Counted from the first letter of the stretch, positions 9,474 to 20,308 are shown. The stretch is DNA of 64,000 nt from Legionella antarctica (GCF_011764505.1 NZ_AP022839.1:3509001-3573000), one strand, 5' to 3'. The notes: generated by a model not told the origin, from the letters alone. Translations and numbers: made by a program.

Positions 9474-10304
9474 CTAATTCTGTTTCATTAAACGGGTCAG
9501 AACAGTTCCCGGACCAATTTCGATAAACTCTGATTCCCCTTTATTTTTCAAATAACTAATGGTTTCCGCCCATCGTACCGGACTTGTTAATTGTTTTACC
9601 AAATACTCTTTAATGGTTTTTTGAACATAGGGTTGAGCCGTCACAGTAGATATAACTTCAGTATGAAGTGGCATCAGTTCAACCGGGGCTATATAATGTT
9701 CAAATTCATTAGCCATTGATTGCATGTATCTCGAATGAAAAGCACCACTGACTCTAAGTGGAATACAAATTGATGCCTCATTTTCAAGAACGTCATAAGC
9801 GGAATTAATCTCATCCACCACGCCTGAAATAACAATTTGATTGCTTGAATTAAAATTGGCGTAATCAATTGCATCCAATCCATTTTGCTGGAGTAACGAT
9901 TTGATTCGTTCCAAGGGTAAACCGATTACTGCCAGCATTGCCCCACCCCTTACCTGAGCCATGAGTTCACCACGTTTTTTAACCAGCTTTAAACCCGTAA
10001 TAAAATCAAAAGCACCCGCTGCAAACAATGCAGAATACTCACCCAGGCTATGTCCGATACAATATTTAGGCTTAAGACCCTCTGTGTTTTTTGCTAAAAA
10101 AGCTAACCCCTCTACAACATACAAGGCAGGTTGAGTGAACTCAGTATTCTCTAATTGTTGTTTGGGATCATTAATACATAACTCGTCTATCGAGTATCCG
10201 AGTAATTCATTTGCTTGTTTTACCTGCTGGGGAAATTGACGAAATAAATCCACGCCCATTCCTTTTATTTGAGAGCCTTGCCCTGGAAACATGTAAATCG
10301 TCAT
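9474..10304 (-). CDS. Malonyl-CoA:ACP transacylase (FabD-like)
   Basis: 276 residues, slightly shorter than typical FabD (about 310). It opens with the MCAT signature MFPGQGSQIKGMG, has the nucleophile elbow GHSLGEYSAL with the active-site Ser near residue 87, and a catalytic His in GAFHSRYM near residue 193. MCATs load malonyl onto acyl carrier protein for fatty acid or polyketide synthesis. The gene is not in a fab cluster, so it may be a second MCAT with a specialised role; I therefore leave the symbol empty. A GAAGGGC SD precedes the ATG. Confidence 0.88.
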   Translation of the reverse strand: MTIYMFPGQGSQIKGMGVDLFRQFPQQVKQANELLGYSIDELCINDPKQQLENTEFTQPALYVVEGLAFLAKNTEGLKPKYCIGHSLGEYSALFAAGAFDFITGLKLVKKRGELMAQVRGGAMLAVIGLPLERIKSLLQQNGLDAIDYANFNSSNQIVISGVVDEINSAYDVLENEASICIPLRVSGAFHSRYMQSMANEFEHYIAPVELMPLHTEVISTVTAQPYVQKTIKEYLVKQLTSPVRWAETISYLKNKGESEFIEIGPGTVLTRLMKQN

Positions 10305-10385
10305 AAATGCCCTTCATTATGGTTAAATGAAATGCCCATACAAATCTAGTATAGATATTATAGTATATGAACAAATTATTTTGTT

Positions 10386-12386
10386 TCAAGAAGTAGGTTC
10401 ACACAACATATTCTTTAATCCCGCTAAGTGTGATTTGGCTAAATTCCTGGATTTTTCTTCACAACGTTCGCTACCCTTCCCAAACCACTCGAGACTGTCC
10501 TGGGGAAGCTCTTCTAAAAATCGACTTGGGAGACAGTCCTGCAGCTCCCCCCCACGACGCCTTTGTTTCGCCAGGGAAAAACACAACCCTTTTTGTGCCC
10601 GTGTTACCCCTACATAGGCCAACCGTCTTTCTTCTTCAATTTGGTCTTCATCAATACTTACACGATGAGGTAATAACTCTTCTTCCATCCCCACCAGGTA
10701 AACATAGGGAAATTCCAAACCTTTTGATGCATGCAAAGTCATTAATTGAAGCGTATCCGCATCCTGTTCATCTGACTGTTCGAGTATATCAATTAAGATT
10801 AATTTATTGACCACATCAGCCAGTGTTTGCCCGGGTTTTTTGGCTAGCAAACGCCCCACCCATTCAAGCAATTCCCAGACATTATCCATTCTTTTTTGAG
10901 CCTTTGCAGGAGTATCACTCTGTTCATAAATATGCGCTTCATAACCACTGTCTTCGACCATTTGTCTTAAATACTCCAGTACTGCCCCCGAAGCTAACGA
11001 TTTTTTAATTTCATCAATCCACTTTTTAAATGACTGCAATGCTGCCCTTGGTTTATCGGAAATTACCTCGGTTAATGCCAAATGATCCGCCCCAGCATAA
11101 AGACTTATCCCCCTGGTTTGCGCGTAACGCCCCAGAACATCGAGACTTGCATCACCGATACCTCGCTTGGGGGTATTAATGACCCGCAAAAATGCGGCAT
11201 CATCGGCCTCATTACACAATAATTTTAAATAGGCAAAAATATCTTTAACCTCTGCTTTGGCGAACCATGATTGACCGCCACTGATACGATAAGGAATCCC
11301 ATAATGCCTTAATATTTTTTCAAATATTCGGGATTGATGATTGCCTCTATATAAGATGGCATAGTCACCGTAGTTTGTTCTGGCACGCATTTTATGACTG
11401 ATTAAATCCGTCACCACATGTTCGGCTTCATCATTTTCATCCCTACAGCTAATAACCCGTAACAATTCACCACAGCCCAGCTCACTCCACAATTTCTTTT
11501 CAAACAAATGTTGATTATGAGAAATTAAATGATTGGCAGCATGTAAAATTCTACTGGTCGATCGGTAATTTTGCTCCAGCTTTATCACTTTTAATTGGGG
11601 ATAATCTTTTTGTAATTGCCCTAAATTTTCTGGCTTAGCACCCCTCCAGGCATAAATTGACTGGTCATCATCACCAACAACGGTAAAATGGGCACGAACC
11701 CCAACCAGTTTTTTGACCAAGAGATACTGGCTGGTATTTGAGTCCTGGTACTCATCAACTAATAAATGACGAATTTTATTTTGCCAGTATTCTAAAACCT
11801 CAGGATGCTCGCTCAACAAACTAACAGGAAGTCGAATCAGATCATCAAAGTCTACCGCATTATATGCTTTAAGTGCCTGTTGGTAACGGGGGTAGATTAT
11901 TGCTGCTTCTTCGAATAAAGGTGTACGGTTCAGAACTGACTCAGGGGATAAGAAATCATTTTTCCAACGTGAAATTTGTTGCTGAATCTGTAAAATAAAA
12001 TCGCGTTCATTGGCTTTGTTCGCAGGAAGAAAGCCACGTAGAATCTGTAAGCAGTCCTCACTATCAAAAATAGAAAATCCTTTTTTCAGATTACACAAAG
12101 CCAGATTACGTTTTATCATACTTAAACCAAGAGTATGAAAAGTAGCAACTTTCAGGCCCCTGCGGCTCGCAGCAGGTAAAAGTGCAGCAATACGTGCCCG
12201 CATTTCATTAGCTGCTTTGTTAGTAAAAGTGACAGCACAAACCGATTTTGCAGCATAACCGCAAGTATTAATTAAATAGCCGATTTTTTGGGTTATAACT
12301 CGAGTTTTACCACTTCCAGCACCGGCAAGAACCAACAAGGGCCCATCTATATAATGTACTGCGGCCGTTTGTTGGCTATTTAACAT
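10386..12386 (-). CDS. rep: ATP-dependent DNA helicase Rep (UvrD/PcrA superfamily 1A)
   Basis: 666 residues, typical of Rep. It begins MLNSQQTAAVHYIDGPLLV with the Q motif, Walker A AGAGSGKTR near residue 24, Walker B DEYQDSN near 215, VGDDDQSIYAWRGA (motif III), QNYRSTSRIL (motif IV) and motif VI YVGVTRAQK near 590. Rep is a 3'-5' helicase that clears protein blocks ahead of the replication fork and restarts forks. The start Met directly precedes the conserved LNSQQ sequence. UvrD is the other possibility; the length under 700 aa and the sequence MLNSQQ...YIDGPLLV favour Rep. Confidence 0.9.
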   Translation of the reverse strand: MLNSQQTAAVHYIDGPLLVLAGAGSGKTRVITQKIGYLINTCGYAAKSVCAVTFTNKAANEMRARIAALLPAASRRGLKVATFHTLGLSMIKRNLALCNLKKGFSIFDSEDCLQILRGFLPANKANERDFILQIQQQISRWKNDFLSPESVLNRTPLFEEAAIIYPRYQQALKAYNAVDFDDLIRLPVSLLSEHPEVLEYWQNKIRHLLVDEYQDSNTSQYLLVKKLVGVRAHFTVVGDDDQSIYAWRGAKPENLGQLQKDYPQLKVIKLEQNYRSTSRILHAANHLISHNQHLFEKKLWSELGCGELLRVISCRDENDEAEHVVTDLISHKMRARTNYGDYAILYRGNHQSRIFEKILRHYGIPYRISGGQSWFAKAEVKDIFAYLKLLCNEADDAAFLRVINTPKRGIGDASLDVLGRYAQTRGISLYAGADHLALTEVISDKPRAALQSFKKWIDEIKKSLASGAVLEYLRQMVEDSGYEAHIYEQSDTPAKAQKRMDNVWELLEWVGRLLAKKPGQTLADVVNKLILIDILEQSDEQDADTLQLMTLHASKGLEFPYVYLVGMEEELLPHRVSIDEDQIEEERRLAYVGVTRAQKGLCFSLAKQRRRGGELQDCLPSRFLEELPQDSLEWFGKGSERCEEKSRNLAKSHLAGLKNMLCEPTS

Positions 12387-12445
12387 TCTTGGTTCTCGTT
12401 CAAAAAAGAGGCATTATCACCCGCGCGCACTTTTCTATGCAACTG

Positions 12446-12595
12446 TTAATTTATCGAGCGTTGTACATCAAACTCTTCATCATTATCAGACTCGATAGAC
12501 TCTGGTTGTTTGTCAATCTCATTTATCTCTTCAATACCGAACAGTATTTTATCTATTTTTTTAAATAGAGGAATAAGTATGCCTGAATTTTTCAT
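12446..12595 (-). CDS. Small hypothetical protein, about 49 aa
   Basis: A 49-codon frame starting MKNSGILIPLFKKIDKIL and ending with an acidic tail (SIESDNDEEFDVQRSIN). A good SD (AAGGAA, 7 bp spacing) precedes the ATG at 12595. The open frame extends upstream to 12688, but that longer start has no comparable SD. No family recognised. Lies just upstream of rep on the same strand. Confidence 0.4.
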   Translation of the reverse strand: MKNSGILIPLFKKIDKILFGIEEINEIDKQPESIESDNDEEFDVQRSIN

Positions 12596-13074
12596 GAAAG
12601 TTCCTTGTTTTTTTTGGGGGGATGTTTTAAAAGGATAGTTCAAGAACTTTATTTCTCCAGTTAATCGGCGAAATAAATTCTGATTCACTCTGACCTTGAA
12701 TATAAAAAATAGGAGTACAATAAATACCTGGTAAGTGAGTTATATTCACCTGACTATCAAATAAAACTGCTCAATAACTTCGGAAGAATCGAAAATTTCG
12801 TCGTACCAAGGGACGTAGGAGAAGCACTTTTACCAAACTTATTCAGCGGTTTGGGAGCAACGAGACAATAGACCGTTAAAGGAACAATGCTCGATTAATT
12901 TTATAAAAACTGATATCACCGAAAATCAGCAATGTGTTTCTTAAATCAGCCACTGATAGCAGATAAAAGTCCTCAACAATGAGGAAAAAAGAAGCTATGA
13001 TCCTGAAACCCTCAATCAGCTATCGGATTCTGACTGGAATTATGAATGTTCTTGTAACGAGTGTTTGTATTTAA
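12596..13074. other. Gap, possible remnant of a decayed gene
   Basis: No intact gene. On the plus strand from about 12770 to 13110 one frame reads protein-like text broken by several stops, ending with NEEKRSYDPETLNQL and NYECSCNECLYL. The pattern suggests a decayed coding sequence, but no family was recognised and chance cannot be excluded. Confidence 0.25.
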
Positions 13075-13395
13075 TTATTTACTACGAGGTATCAATTCAT
13101 CAAATACTGCAGCTCCTCCGTTAACAATATTGCTAACTGCATTATTAATTTCAGTACTGGTAGTACCTGTTTGGGGTGAAAAAAAGTGATTGGCCTGGTT
13201 TAGAGCATTAGGGACAGGTCGCCTGCTCTTACCTAATTCATGGAGCTGGTATAAGGCAGCACTTGTAAGAGCAAGGGAAGCAGTAAAACCTATTTTGGCG
13301 TTCAATGCATAAAGAGGTGCCAATATTATATTTCCAATCCCGAGGACAACGGCTGTCTTTTTAGTATCCTCAGTACTTACCTCTTCTTTTGGCAT
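13075..13395 (-). CDS. Hypothetical protein with one or two membrane segments, 106 aa
   Basis: Starts MPKEEVSTEDTKKTAV, preceded by a strong SD (AAAGGAG, 6-bp spacing), which makes the start convincing. A hydrophobic stretch at about residues 14-50 (VLGIGNIILAPLYALNAK, then IGFTASLALTSAALYQL) could form one or two transmembrane helices; the C-terminal half is soluble. No family is recognised. It is surrounded by gene-poor DNA on both sides. Probably a small Legionella inner-membrane protein of unknown role. Confidence 0.55.
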   Translation of the reverse strand: MPKEEVSTEDTKKTAVVLGIGNIILAPLYALNAKIGFTASLALTSAALYQLHELGKSRRPVPNALNQANHFFSPQTGTTSTEINNAVSNIVNGGAAVFDELIPRSK

Positions 13396-13731
13396 ACCAG
13401 CTCCTTTGATCTGTTACTTACTATAGTACTTCTTACAGACTAAGTGAGGATAGATAAAATTGCAAGCAACGAATCAGCTGCATGCGCCTTTAAACTCCAA
13501 GAATTCGTTCAAGGTACTTGCACTGTTTTCTAATCAATTAACCCCCGAAAAAATGGTTTCGGTTTGGTATATCGTCACCCTAAGCCCGGATCGCTTTACT
13601 TATGCAAGATATGTTTAAAATCAGACATATCTCGATTGTAACGTGTTACATTGTTGCGTTTAAAAGATATCACAGAGCCCAACAATAAGTTAAATTAAAT
13701 GAAATACTGCATCTATGGGAGACTTTCTTAA
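13396..13731. other. Intergenic region upstream of dgkA
   Basis: About 335 bp with no gene. It must contain the divergent promoters of the small membrane protein and dgkA, but no clear -35/-10 pair was identified. No repeat or RNA gene recognised. Confidence 0.4.
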
Positions 13732-14088
13732 ATGATTCAATCCATCTTACATCTATATAAGGCCTTCAAAAACTCATGGAAGGGGCTAAAAAACGCCTGG
13801 TGCTTACAATGGGCTTTTAGAGTTGAAGTGGCTCTTTTATTAATTGCTTTTCCTTGTGCATTTTTATTAGGCAACAATACTGTCGAGTATATCCTTCTGC
13901 TTGGTTCTGTTTTTTTGCTTCTTATCATGGAGTTAATCAACTCCGCCATAGAAACAATCGTTAATCGTATTGGATTGGAGTATCATGAATTATCTGGTCT
14001 TGCCAAAGATCTGGCTTCATCAGCCATACTGCTTTCAATCCTTAACATGCTCATGACTTGGGGTATAATTTTTATTCACCAGATTTAA
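13732..14088 (+). CDS. dgkA: Diacylglycerol kinase
   Basis: 118 residues, the normal size for the small trimeric membrane enzyme DgkA. It has the family pattern: an N-terminal amphipathic segment (KNSWKGLKNAW), three hydrophobic helices, and the catalytic signature MELINSAIETIVNRIG near residue 63 with the Glu residues that bind Mg-ATP. DgkA phosphorylates diacylglycerol to phosphatidic acid at the inner membrane, recycling diacylglycerol from lipid and envelope glycan synthesis. Stands alone, 145 bp upstream of hslO on the same strand. Confidence 0.93.
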   Translation: MIQSILHLYKAFKNSWKGLKNAWCLQWAFRVEVALLLIAFPCAFLLGNNTVEYILLLGSVFLLLIMELINSAIETIVNRIGLEYHELSGLAKDLASSAILLSILNMLMTWGIIFIHQI

Positions 14089-14233
14089 TTCTACTTGTCA
14101 AAGCACAGAGAATCTGATTGGGAAAAAATATCTTCAAAACACGACTATATTTCGTGTACACTTCGCTTTTTTAGATAATTTCTGCGACCTTGTCTGATTC
14201 CTGACACCTCGCAAGAAGTCTAGTGAGTTTCCA

Positions 14234-15079
14234 ATGAAAGAATCAGATACCTTACAACGTTTTATTTTTGAACATGCCAATATTCGTGGTGAAATTGTTC
14301 ACATTGAACAGACCTATCAAACGATAATGAATCAACGTGATTACCCCCCTATGGTTAAAAATTTGCTGGGCGAAGCAATGGTCTCCTGTTTGCTACTGGC
14401 TAGCAGTATTAAATTTGAAGGTAAATTAAATTTACAGTTTCAGGGGGATGAGCGTCTGCCCCTGTTATTGGTGCAATGTGATCATGAGTTTAACATCAGA
14501 GCATTTGCCAAATATATGGAGCATCTTGAAATTATCGATTACGCCACCGCGTTTCTTAAAGGTCAGATGGTGCTTACGATTAGTCCAGACAATCAAACTC
14601 AGATCTATCAAAGTACAGTGCCGATTCAAGCGACTTCGATGAGTGAAAATTTAATGACTTATTTTGCGCAATCAGAACAAATTGCGACTAGAGTCTGGCT
14701 TGCAGCTAATGAAGAGATGGCTGCAGGAATGCTACTTCAGTTGATGCCTGGACAAGATACTCTTCAAAAAGAACAATTTTGGGAATATGCAGTGCAATTG
14801 GGGCAAACGGTTAGTGAAGAAGAGTTACTTACTTTAGATAATAAAAGCCTGCTTTATCGTCTGTATAATGAAACGGAAGTAAGAGTATTTGAAAGTCGTT
14901 CTACCCGTTTTCAATGCCGCTGTAACCCGGAAAAAATGAATCAGGTCATCACTATTCTCGGTGAACAGGAGGCAAAAGAATTATTAAAAGAACAGGGGGG
15001 CATCACGGTCAATTGTGATTTTTGTAACCAAAAATACACTCTTGATTCGATAGACGTGACCATGCTGTTTCATAAGTAG
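14234..15079 (+). CDS. hslO: Hsp33 redox-regulated chaperone
   Basis: 281 residues. The C-terminal zinc redox switch is intact: CRC at about residues 231-233 followed after about 30 residues by CDFC, the CXC...CXXC arrangement of Hsp33. The N-terminal domain shows the family start (LQRFIFEHANIRGEIVH) and GEAMVSCLLLASSIKFEGKL. Hsp33 is a cytosolic holdase activated by oxidative unfolding, protecting against hypochlorous acid and heat stress. Single gene with start ATG at 14234. Confidence 0.95.
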   Translation: MKESDTLQRFIFEHANIRGEIVHIEQTYQTIMNQRDYPPMVKNLLGEAMVSCLLLASSIKFEGKLNLQFQGDERLPLLLVQCDHEFNIRAFAKYMEHLEIIDYATAFLKGQMVLTISPDNQTQIYQSTVPIQATSMSENLMTYFAQSEQIATRVWLAANEEMAAGMLLQLMPGQDTLQKEQFWEYAVQLGQTVSEEELLTLDNKSLLYRLYNETEVRVFESRSTRFQCRCNPEKMNQVITILGEQEAKELLKEQGGITVNCDFCNQKYTLDSIDVTMLFHK

Positions 15080-15123
15080 CGTCTTTTTTAGCTGTCGTGC
15101 AGGGCAAACGATAATTTGATAAT

Positions 15124-15621
15124 TTATTGTAATGTTAAATCCGGTGAAGATAAGACCCCCCCATCTACCTGACTAAATTGCAAATACTCACCTCGCATCG
15201 CCTGTAATATTTGCTGTAAGGTGACAAATTGTGCGCTTAATTGAAAATATAAATCCGCTGTCTGGCTATCTTGCAACTCGCCAACGGTCAAATAGGCGGC
15301 CTGCCCCATATCAGAAAAATAACTAAGACTGACATGCCGTTGCTCTGCGATTCCTGGAAAAAGACCACAAAACAACAGACTTTTATCGCCAACATCCCGT
15401 AACAACTCTACTTGCACCTGGCGAGGTTTACGCATTGACTCTAAAAAATCCTGGGCGATTATTGATTCAATGAGCTTGGGACCTTGAGAAAAACGCATTA
15501 ATAAAAAAACCAGATAACTTTCCGTATTTTCATTCAAAATAAGCCGCGTAGAAGCTTGTGCTTCGTTAACTAAAGCATGCCATTGGCTGATATCCGTGGG
15601 ATGTAAAATCAGTTGCTTCAT
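15124..15621 (-). CDS. Hypothetical protein, about 165 aa
   Basis: Soluble protein beginning MKQLILHPTDISQWHALVNEA. The ATG at 15621 has GGGGG just upstream; an ATG at 15633 is also usable and adds four residues. It looks like a conserved gammaproteobacterial protein of unknown function: mixed alpha/beta, no signal peptide, no clear catalytic motif. Convergent with hslO (45 bp between stops). No function is proposed. Confidence 0.55.
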   Translation of the reverse strand: MKQLILHPTDISQWHALVNEAQASTRLILNENTESYLVFLLMRFSQGPKLIESIIAQDFLESMRKPRQVQVELLRDVGDKSLLFCGLFPGIAEQRHVSLSYFSDMGQAAYLTVGELQDSQTADLYFQLSAQFVTLQQILQAMRGEYLQFSQVDGGVLSSPDLTLQ

Positions 15622-15914
15622 AAATACCCCCATTTTTTATCCCTCACTATTAGTCTAGCAAAGCCTGTACCAATTACGATCTTTATTTTTAAATAATTTC
15701 AAGATCTTTCGGGATTTCCTTAATTTGTATCCTATTGTCGTCAATGGAAGCAGGTGTAGGCGGGGGCATTTTTTAGATCTACTTTAAGTTAAATAATCAC
15801 TTACTAGCCAATAGGATTTAGTTGGCAATTCGTGTATAATGTCGAATCTATGAACAAATGCCTAGCTTTTGCCTATAATAATTAAATCTCGCTATTCCCA
15901 ACTAAAGGTTATTT

Positions 15915-17741
15915 ATGATTGAACAGATTCGCAATATTGCCATCATCGCACACGTTGACCATGGCAAAACAACTCTGGTAGATAAATTGCTCCAGCAAAC
16001 AGGCACTTTAAACGAAAGAGCGCCCACCGTGGAGCGACTGATGGACTCCAATGCTCTTGAAAAAGAACGTGGGATCACCATTCTGGCCAAAAACACCTGC
16101 GTTTACTGGAAAGATCATCAAATTAACATTGTTGACACTCCAGGGCATGCTGATTTTGGTGGAGAAGTTGAACGTATCCTCTCGATGGTTGATAGTGTTC
16201 TTCTTCTGGTAGATGCCGTAGACGGTCCTATGCCCCAAACCCGTTTTGTTACTCAAAAAGCATTTGCCCGCGGTTTAAATCCTATCGTAGTCATCAATAA
16301 AATCGATAGGCCAGGGGCCAGACCAGATTGGGTGATGGATCAGGTATTTGATTTATTTGATAATTTAGGTGCTAACGATACCCAACTCGATTTTCCGGTT
16401 GTTTATGCTTCAGCCTTAAATGGATATGCGAAACTGAGTTTAGAAGATGAAGCTACGGATATGACCGCATTACTGCAAACCATCATTGATAAAGTGCCCC
16501 CACCGGAGGTTGATTCTAATGGACCTTTCCAAATGCAAATCAGCTCTCTGGCATATTCTTCCTATGTAGGCACTATAGGCATAGGTCGAGTCAGTCGAGG
16601 ACAAATCAAAGCAAAATCTGCAGTCAAAATTATTGATAAAGATGGCAATATCCGTACTGGTCGTTTATTACAATTATTAGGCTTTAAAGGTCTTGAGCGT
16701 GTGGAGATTGATGAAGCGGGTGCAGGTAATATCATTGCGATTACTGGTATTGAGAATCTGAACATTTCTGATACAGTCTGTGACCCTGGTATGGTTGAAG
16801 GCCTACCTGCACTGACTGTTGATGAACCAACCATTAGTATGACTTTTCAGGTTAATGATTCACCTTTTGCAGGACAAGAGGGTAAATTTGTTACATCTCG
16901 AAAAATTCGTGAACGTTTAGATACTGAATTATTACATAACGTTGCACTTCGTGTAGAAGACAATGAAGATCCAGACAAATTCAGAGTATCAGGACGTGGC
17001 GAATTGCATTTATCTATTCTGATTGAAACGATGCGTCGTGAAGGCTATGAGTTGGCTATTTGCAAGCCCGAAGTAATCATTAAAGAAGTTGAAGGTGTTA
17101 AACAAGAACCCTATGAGCGCCTGACGGTAGATGTTGAGGAAACGCATCAAGGTACCATCATGGAAAAATTAGGTGAGCGTCGAGGCGACATGCAAAACAT
17201 GGTTCCAGACGGTAAAGGACGTGTTCGTTTGGATTACATTATCCCCACTCGCGGCTTAATCGGTTTCCATAATGAGTTTTTATCGTGTACTTCGGGTACA
17301 GGCTTGATGTACCACGTCTATGATCATTACGGTCCAGCAATTAAAGGACGCATAGGCAAACGCGCCAATGGAGTTCTGATAGCAAACTGCCAAGGTACTG
17401 CACGCGGCTTTGCTCTCTTTAATTTACAAGATCGTGGACGTTTGTTTCTTGGGCCACAATCCGTATGCTATGAAGGAATGATTGTAGGTATCCATGCCCG
17501 TGATAATGACTTGGTCGTGAACGTCACCAAAGAAAAACAATTGACCAACATGCGCGCCTCTGGCACTGATGAAAACATCATTTTGACCCCTGCCATAAAA
17601 TTGACTTTAGAGCAGGCACTCGAATTTATTGATGATGATGAATTAGTAGAAGTCACCCCTCAATCTATTCGCTTGCGAAAAAAAGCATTAAAAGAGCATG
17701 ATAGAAAAAAAGCATCACGGGCAGATAAAAGTGAAGACTAA
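15915..17741 (+). CDS. typA: Ribosome-associated GTPase TypA/BipA
   Basis: 608 residues, typical for BipA. GTPase motifs: G1 [15 protein letters not shown] near residue 11, G2 [11 protein letters not shown]3 [13 protein letters not shown] near 74, G4 [10 protein letters not shown] near 128. The family-specific C-terminal domain follows ([16 protein letters not shown], and [14 protein letters not shown]). BipA is a translational GTPase acting on the 70S ribosome in low temperature and stress adaptation and in 50S assembly. It is followed 8 bp later by nadK and then recN, an apparent operon. A TATAAT at 15835-15840 could be its -10 element, without a convincing -35. Confidence 0.97.
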   Translation: MIEQIRNIAIIAHVDHGKTTLVDKLLQQTGTLNERAPTVERLMDSNALEKERGITILAKNTCVYWKDHQINIVDTPGHADFGGEVERILSMVDSVLLLVDAVDGPMPQTRFVTQKAFARGLNPIVVINKIDRPGARPDWVMDQVFDLFDNLGANDTQLDFPVVYASALNGYAKLSLEDEATDMTALLQTIIDKVPPPEVDSNGPFQMQISSLAYSSYVGTIGIGRVSRGQIKAKSAVKIIDKDGNIRTGRLLQLLGFKGLERVEIDEAGAGNIIAITGIENLNISDTVCDPGMVEGLPALTVDEPTISMTFQVNDSPFAGQEGKFVTSRKIRERLDTELLHNVALRVEDNEDPDKFRVSGRGELHLSILIETMRREGYELAICKPEVIIKEVEGVKQEPYERLTVDVEETHQGTIMEKLGERRGDMQNMVPDGKGRVRLDYIIPTRGLIGFHNEFLSCTSGTGLMYHVYDHYGPAIKGRIGKRANGVLIANCQGTARGFALFNLQDRGRLFLGPQSVCYEGMIVGIHARDNDLVVNVTKEKQLTNMRASGTDENIILTPAIKLTLEQALEFIDDDELVEVTPQSIRLRKKALKEHDRKKASRADKSED

Positions 17742-17749
17742 TACCTACC

Positions 17750-18637
17750 ATGAAACAAAAATTTAAGAGAGTCATCCTATACGCTCGACAACATAGAGCC
17801 AACCAAGGGGTCAGCGAAAGTGTGCACCGCTTGGTTGATTTTTTAAAAACCCAACACATTAAAATCTTCCAGGATATAGAGACCTCCACCGGTTTTGATA
17901 TGAACATACCGGTGTTAGATCTGGATGGCATGGGTGAGGCAAATGATTTAATTATTGTGGTTGGTGGTGACGGAAGTTTACTCTCTGCGGCTCGAATGGC
18001 CATTAAAGTGAATACTCCTGTCATTGGAATTAACCGAGGACGTTTAGGTTTTCTTACTGATATTTTACCCCAGGATATTGAAACGCAACTTAGTGCAGTT
18101 CTAGGTGGACACTACGCAGAAGAAAAACGTTTCTTGCTGCAAACCCGGATTTTTGATGATGAAAACACCTATTTTGAGGGCGATGCCTTAAATGATGTAG
18201 TGTTAGGTCGTGGTAGCGAAACCCACCTAATTGAATTTGATGTCTATGTCAATCAACAATTGGTGAGTCATTTTCGCTCGGATGGCATGATTTTATCAAC
18301 ACCAACAGGCTCTACCGCTTATGCCTTATCTGCTGGTGGACCAATTATGCACCCACAGTTAAATGCTATAGTTTTAGTTCCTATGTTTTCTCATAGTTTA
18401 AGTTCAAGACCCTTGGTAGTTGATGGGGAAGCGAAAATTGAATTGCGCATCAGTTCTTTTAACGAGAATGAATTACGAATAAGCTGTGATGGTCATGAAT
18501 CAAGAATGGTGAAACCGGGGCAAAAAGTTTCCATTAAAAAAAATGACACTCAGCTACGCTTGTTACATCCCCTCGATTACCATTATTATGATACATTACG
18601 CAGTAAACTTGGCTGGGAATCTAAACATCAGGGATAA
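17750..18637 (+). CDS. nadK: NAD kinase
   Basis: 295 residues. Shows the NAD kinase GGDGS motif ([13 protein letters not shown] near residue 70), the NEFL-like region replaced by [10 protein letters not shown], and the conserved [22 protein letters not shown] near residue 177. It phosphorylates NAD to NADP in the cytosol. Starts 8 bp after typA and ends 3 bp before recN, so the three are probably co-transcribed. The nadK-recN pairing is common in gammaproteobacteria. Confidence 0.96.
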   Translation: MKQKFKRVILYARQHRANQGVSESVHRLVDFLKTQHIKIFQDIETSTGFDMNIPVLDLDGMGEANDLIIVVGGDGSLLSAARMAIKVNTPVIGINRGRLGFLTDILPQDIETQLSAVLGGHYAEEKRFLLQTRIFDDENTYFEGDALNDVVLGRGSETHLIEFDVYVNQQLVSHFRSDGMILSTPTGSTAYALSAGGPIMHPQLNAIVLVPMFSHSLSSRPLVVDGEAKIELRISSFNENELRISCDGHESRMVKPGQKVSIKKNDTQLRLLHPLDYHYYDTLRSKLGWESKHQG

Positions 18638-18640
18638 ATC

Positions 18641-20308
18641 ATGCTCACAAACTTGTGCATTGAACATTTCGCCATTGTTAAACACCTGGAAATAGATTTC
18701 ACGCAAGGCATGACTGCCTTCACCGGGGAAACGGGTGCCGGTAAATCAATTATGATAGATGCCCTAATGCTCGCATTGGGTGGGCGGGCAGATGCTTCAG
18801 TGATACGTCCTGGTGAAGATAAGTGTGATATAACCGCCGGATTTAACTTTGATAAAGCATCCGAACCGGCGCAATGGTTAGCCGAACATGATATTCACTG
18901 TGATGAAGGAGAAATCTATTTAAGACGTATTATTTATGCAGAAGGTCGATCTAAATCGTCTATTAATGGTCAACCTTTCCCCTTGCAGAAAATAAAAGAA
19001 TTAAGTGAAAAACTTGTGCATATTCATGGTCAGCATCAGCACCAAACACTCATGCAACACCCTACTCACAGACAACAACTGGATCAATATGCCAATCACC
19101 TCGATTTACTGGTGGACGTGGCAAAACTATACAAGCAATGCCAGTCCATCAAACATGAAATGGACACCCTGCGAAATCAGGAGCAACAAATAGATAGAAT
19201 AGAATTATTACAGTTTCAAATTGAAGAATTGGCCGCGCTAAATCTTCAAGAGGATGAAATTCAATCCTTACATCAAGAACATCAAATGCTGCATCATGCC
19301 AAAGAATATTTGGAACACAGTCAGCAAATTAATGAGCTTTTAAACGGGGATGATCAACCTAATATTTGCTCCGGTTTAAATCATGTAATGCAATTAATTG
19401 GTCAACTACCTCGAGAGCAAGCCCAAATTAAGAATGCCTGTGAGCTTATAAATGGAGCATTGATTCAATGTGAAGAAGCAATAGCTGAAATGCAGCAGTT
19501 TGCTGATCGCATCCAAATTGAACCTGAGCGTTTGCACGAAGTGGAGGCAAGAATGAGCGCCATCCATCATTTGGCACGTAAATATCATCTTGATGGATCG
19601 TTACTCCCAGCTCATGAACAAAAACTACAAAAGGAGCTGACCTGTCTTCAAGATGCAGACTGTCGATTAGCCTACCTTGAATTACAATTGAGCCATCTCA
19701 CCAAAGCCTATAATATCGCAGCCTTAAAACTCAGTAAATCAAGAAAAACACATGCCCAAAAATTAGCTAAAGAGTTAACATCCAGTATTCAGCAACTTGG
19801 AATGCCTAAAGGCTGGATAGATATAGAAATCGCCCCTCTCGATAAAATGCAAACACATGGATTGGATAAAGTAGAATATAAAGTATGTACTAACCCGGGC
19901 ATGGAACCGGACTCGCTCAATAAAGTTGCATCAGGCGGAGAATTATCACGTATTGGACTTGCCATCCAAATGATTACAGCGCAAAGGGGTGCCACTCCCA
20001 CTTTATTATTTGACGAGGTCGATGTGGGCATAGGAGGTGCTACAGCAGCGTTGGTAGGCCAAATGCTCCGTAAATTGGGCGAACGCCTGCAAGTTTTTTG
20101 TGTCACTCATCAGCCACAGGTGGCAGCTGCAGCTCATAGCCATTTTATGGTAGAAAAGCAAAGTGATCACAAACAAACGGTTACTCGCATTACCAAGCTA
20201 AATCCTGTAGAGAAAATTAATGAAATTTCACGTATGTTGGGTGGATTAACTGTGACCGAACAAACCCGTTCCCATGCCAAAGAGCTGTTAGATCAAAGCA
20301 ATGAATAG
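18641..20308 (+). CDS. recN: DNA repair protein RecN
   Basis: 555 residues, the normal RecN length. SMC-like organisation: N-terminal Walker A GETGAGKSIMIDAL near residue 29, a long coiled-coil centre (about 155-380), ABC signature ASGGELSRIGLAIQ near 429 and Walker B TLLFDEVDVGIGG near 453. RecN acts in double-strand-break repair, holding ends and chromatids together with RecA. No LexA-type operator was picked out in front of it, consistent with read-through from typA-nadK. Confidence 0.96.
   Translation: MLTNLCIEHFAIVKHLEIDFTQGMTAFTGETGAGKSIMIDALMLALGGRADASVIRPGEDKCDITAGFNFDKASEPAQWLAEHDIHCDEGEIYLRRIIYAEGRSKSSINGQPFPLQKIKELSEKLVHIHGQHQHQTLMQHPTHRQQLDQYANHLDLLVDVAKLYKQCQSIKHEMDTLRNQEQQIDRIELLQFQIEELAALNLQEDEIQSLHQEHQMLHHAKEYLEHSQQINELLNGDDQPNICSGLNHVMQLIGQLPREQAQIKNACELINGALIQCEEAIAEMQQFADRIQIEPERLHEVEARMSAIHHLARKYHLDGSLLPAHEQKLQKELTCLQDADCRLAYLELQLSHLTKAYNIAALKLSKSRKTHAQKLAKELTSSIQQLGMPKGWIDIEIAPLDKMQTHGLDKVEYKVCTNPGMEPDSLNKVASGGELSRIGLAIQMITAQRGATPTLLFDEVDVGIGGATAALVGQMLRKLGERLQVFCVTHQPQVAAAAHSHFMVEKQSDHKQTVTRITKLNPVEKINEISRMLGGLTVTEQTRSHAKELLDQSNE

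Noticed and set aside
10327..11008. Plus-strand open frames opposite the helicase
   Set aside because: They lie antisense to rep, whose motifs are all intact, and show no family features.
15835..15840. Promoter of typA at TATAAT
   Set aside because: No convincing -35 at the right spacing, so it is mentioned only in the typA entry.
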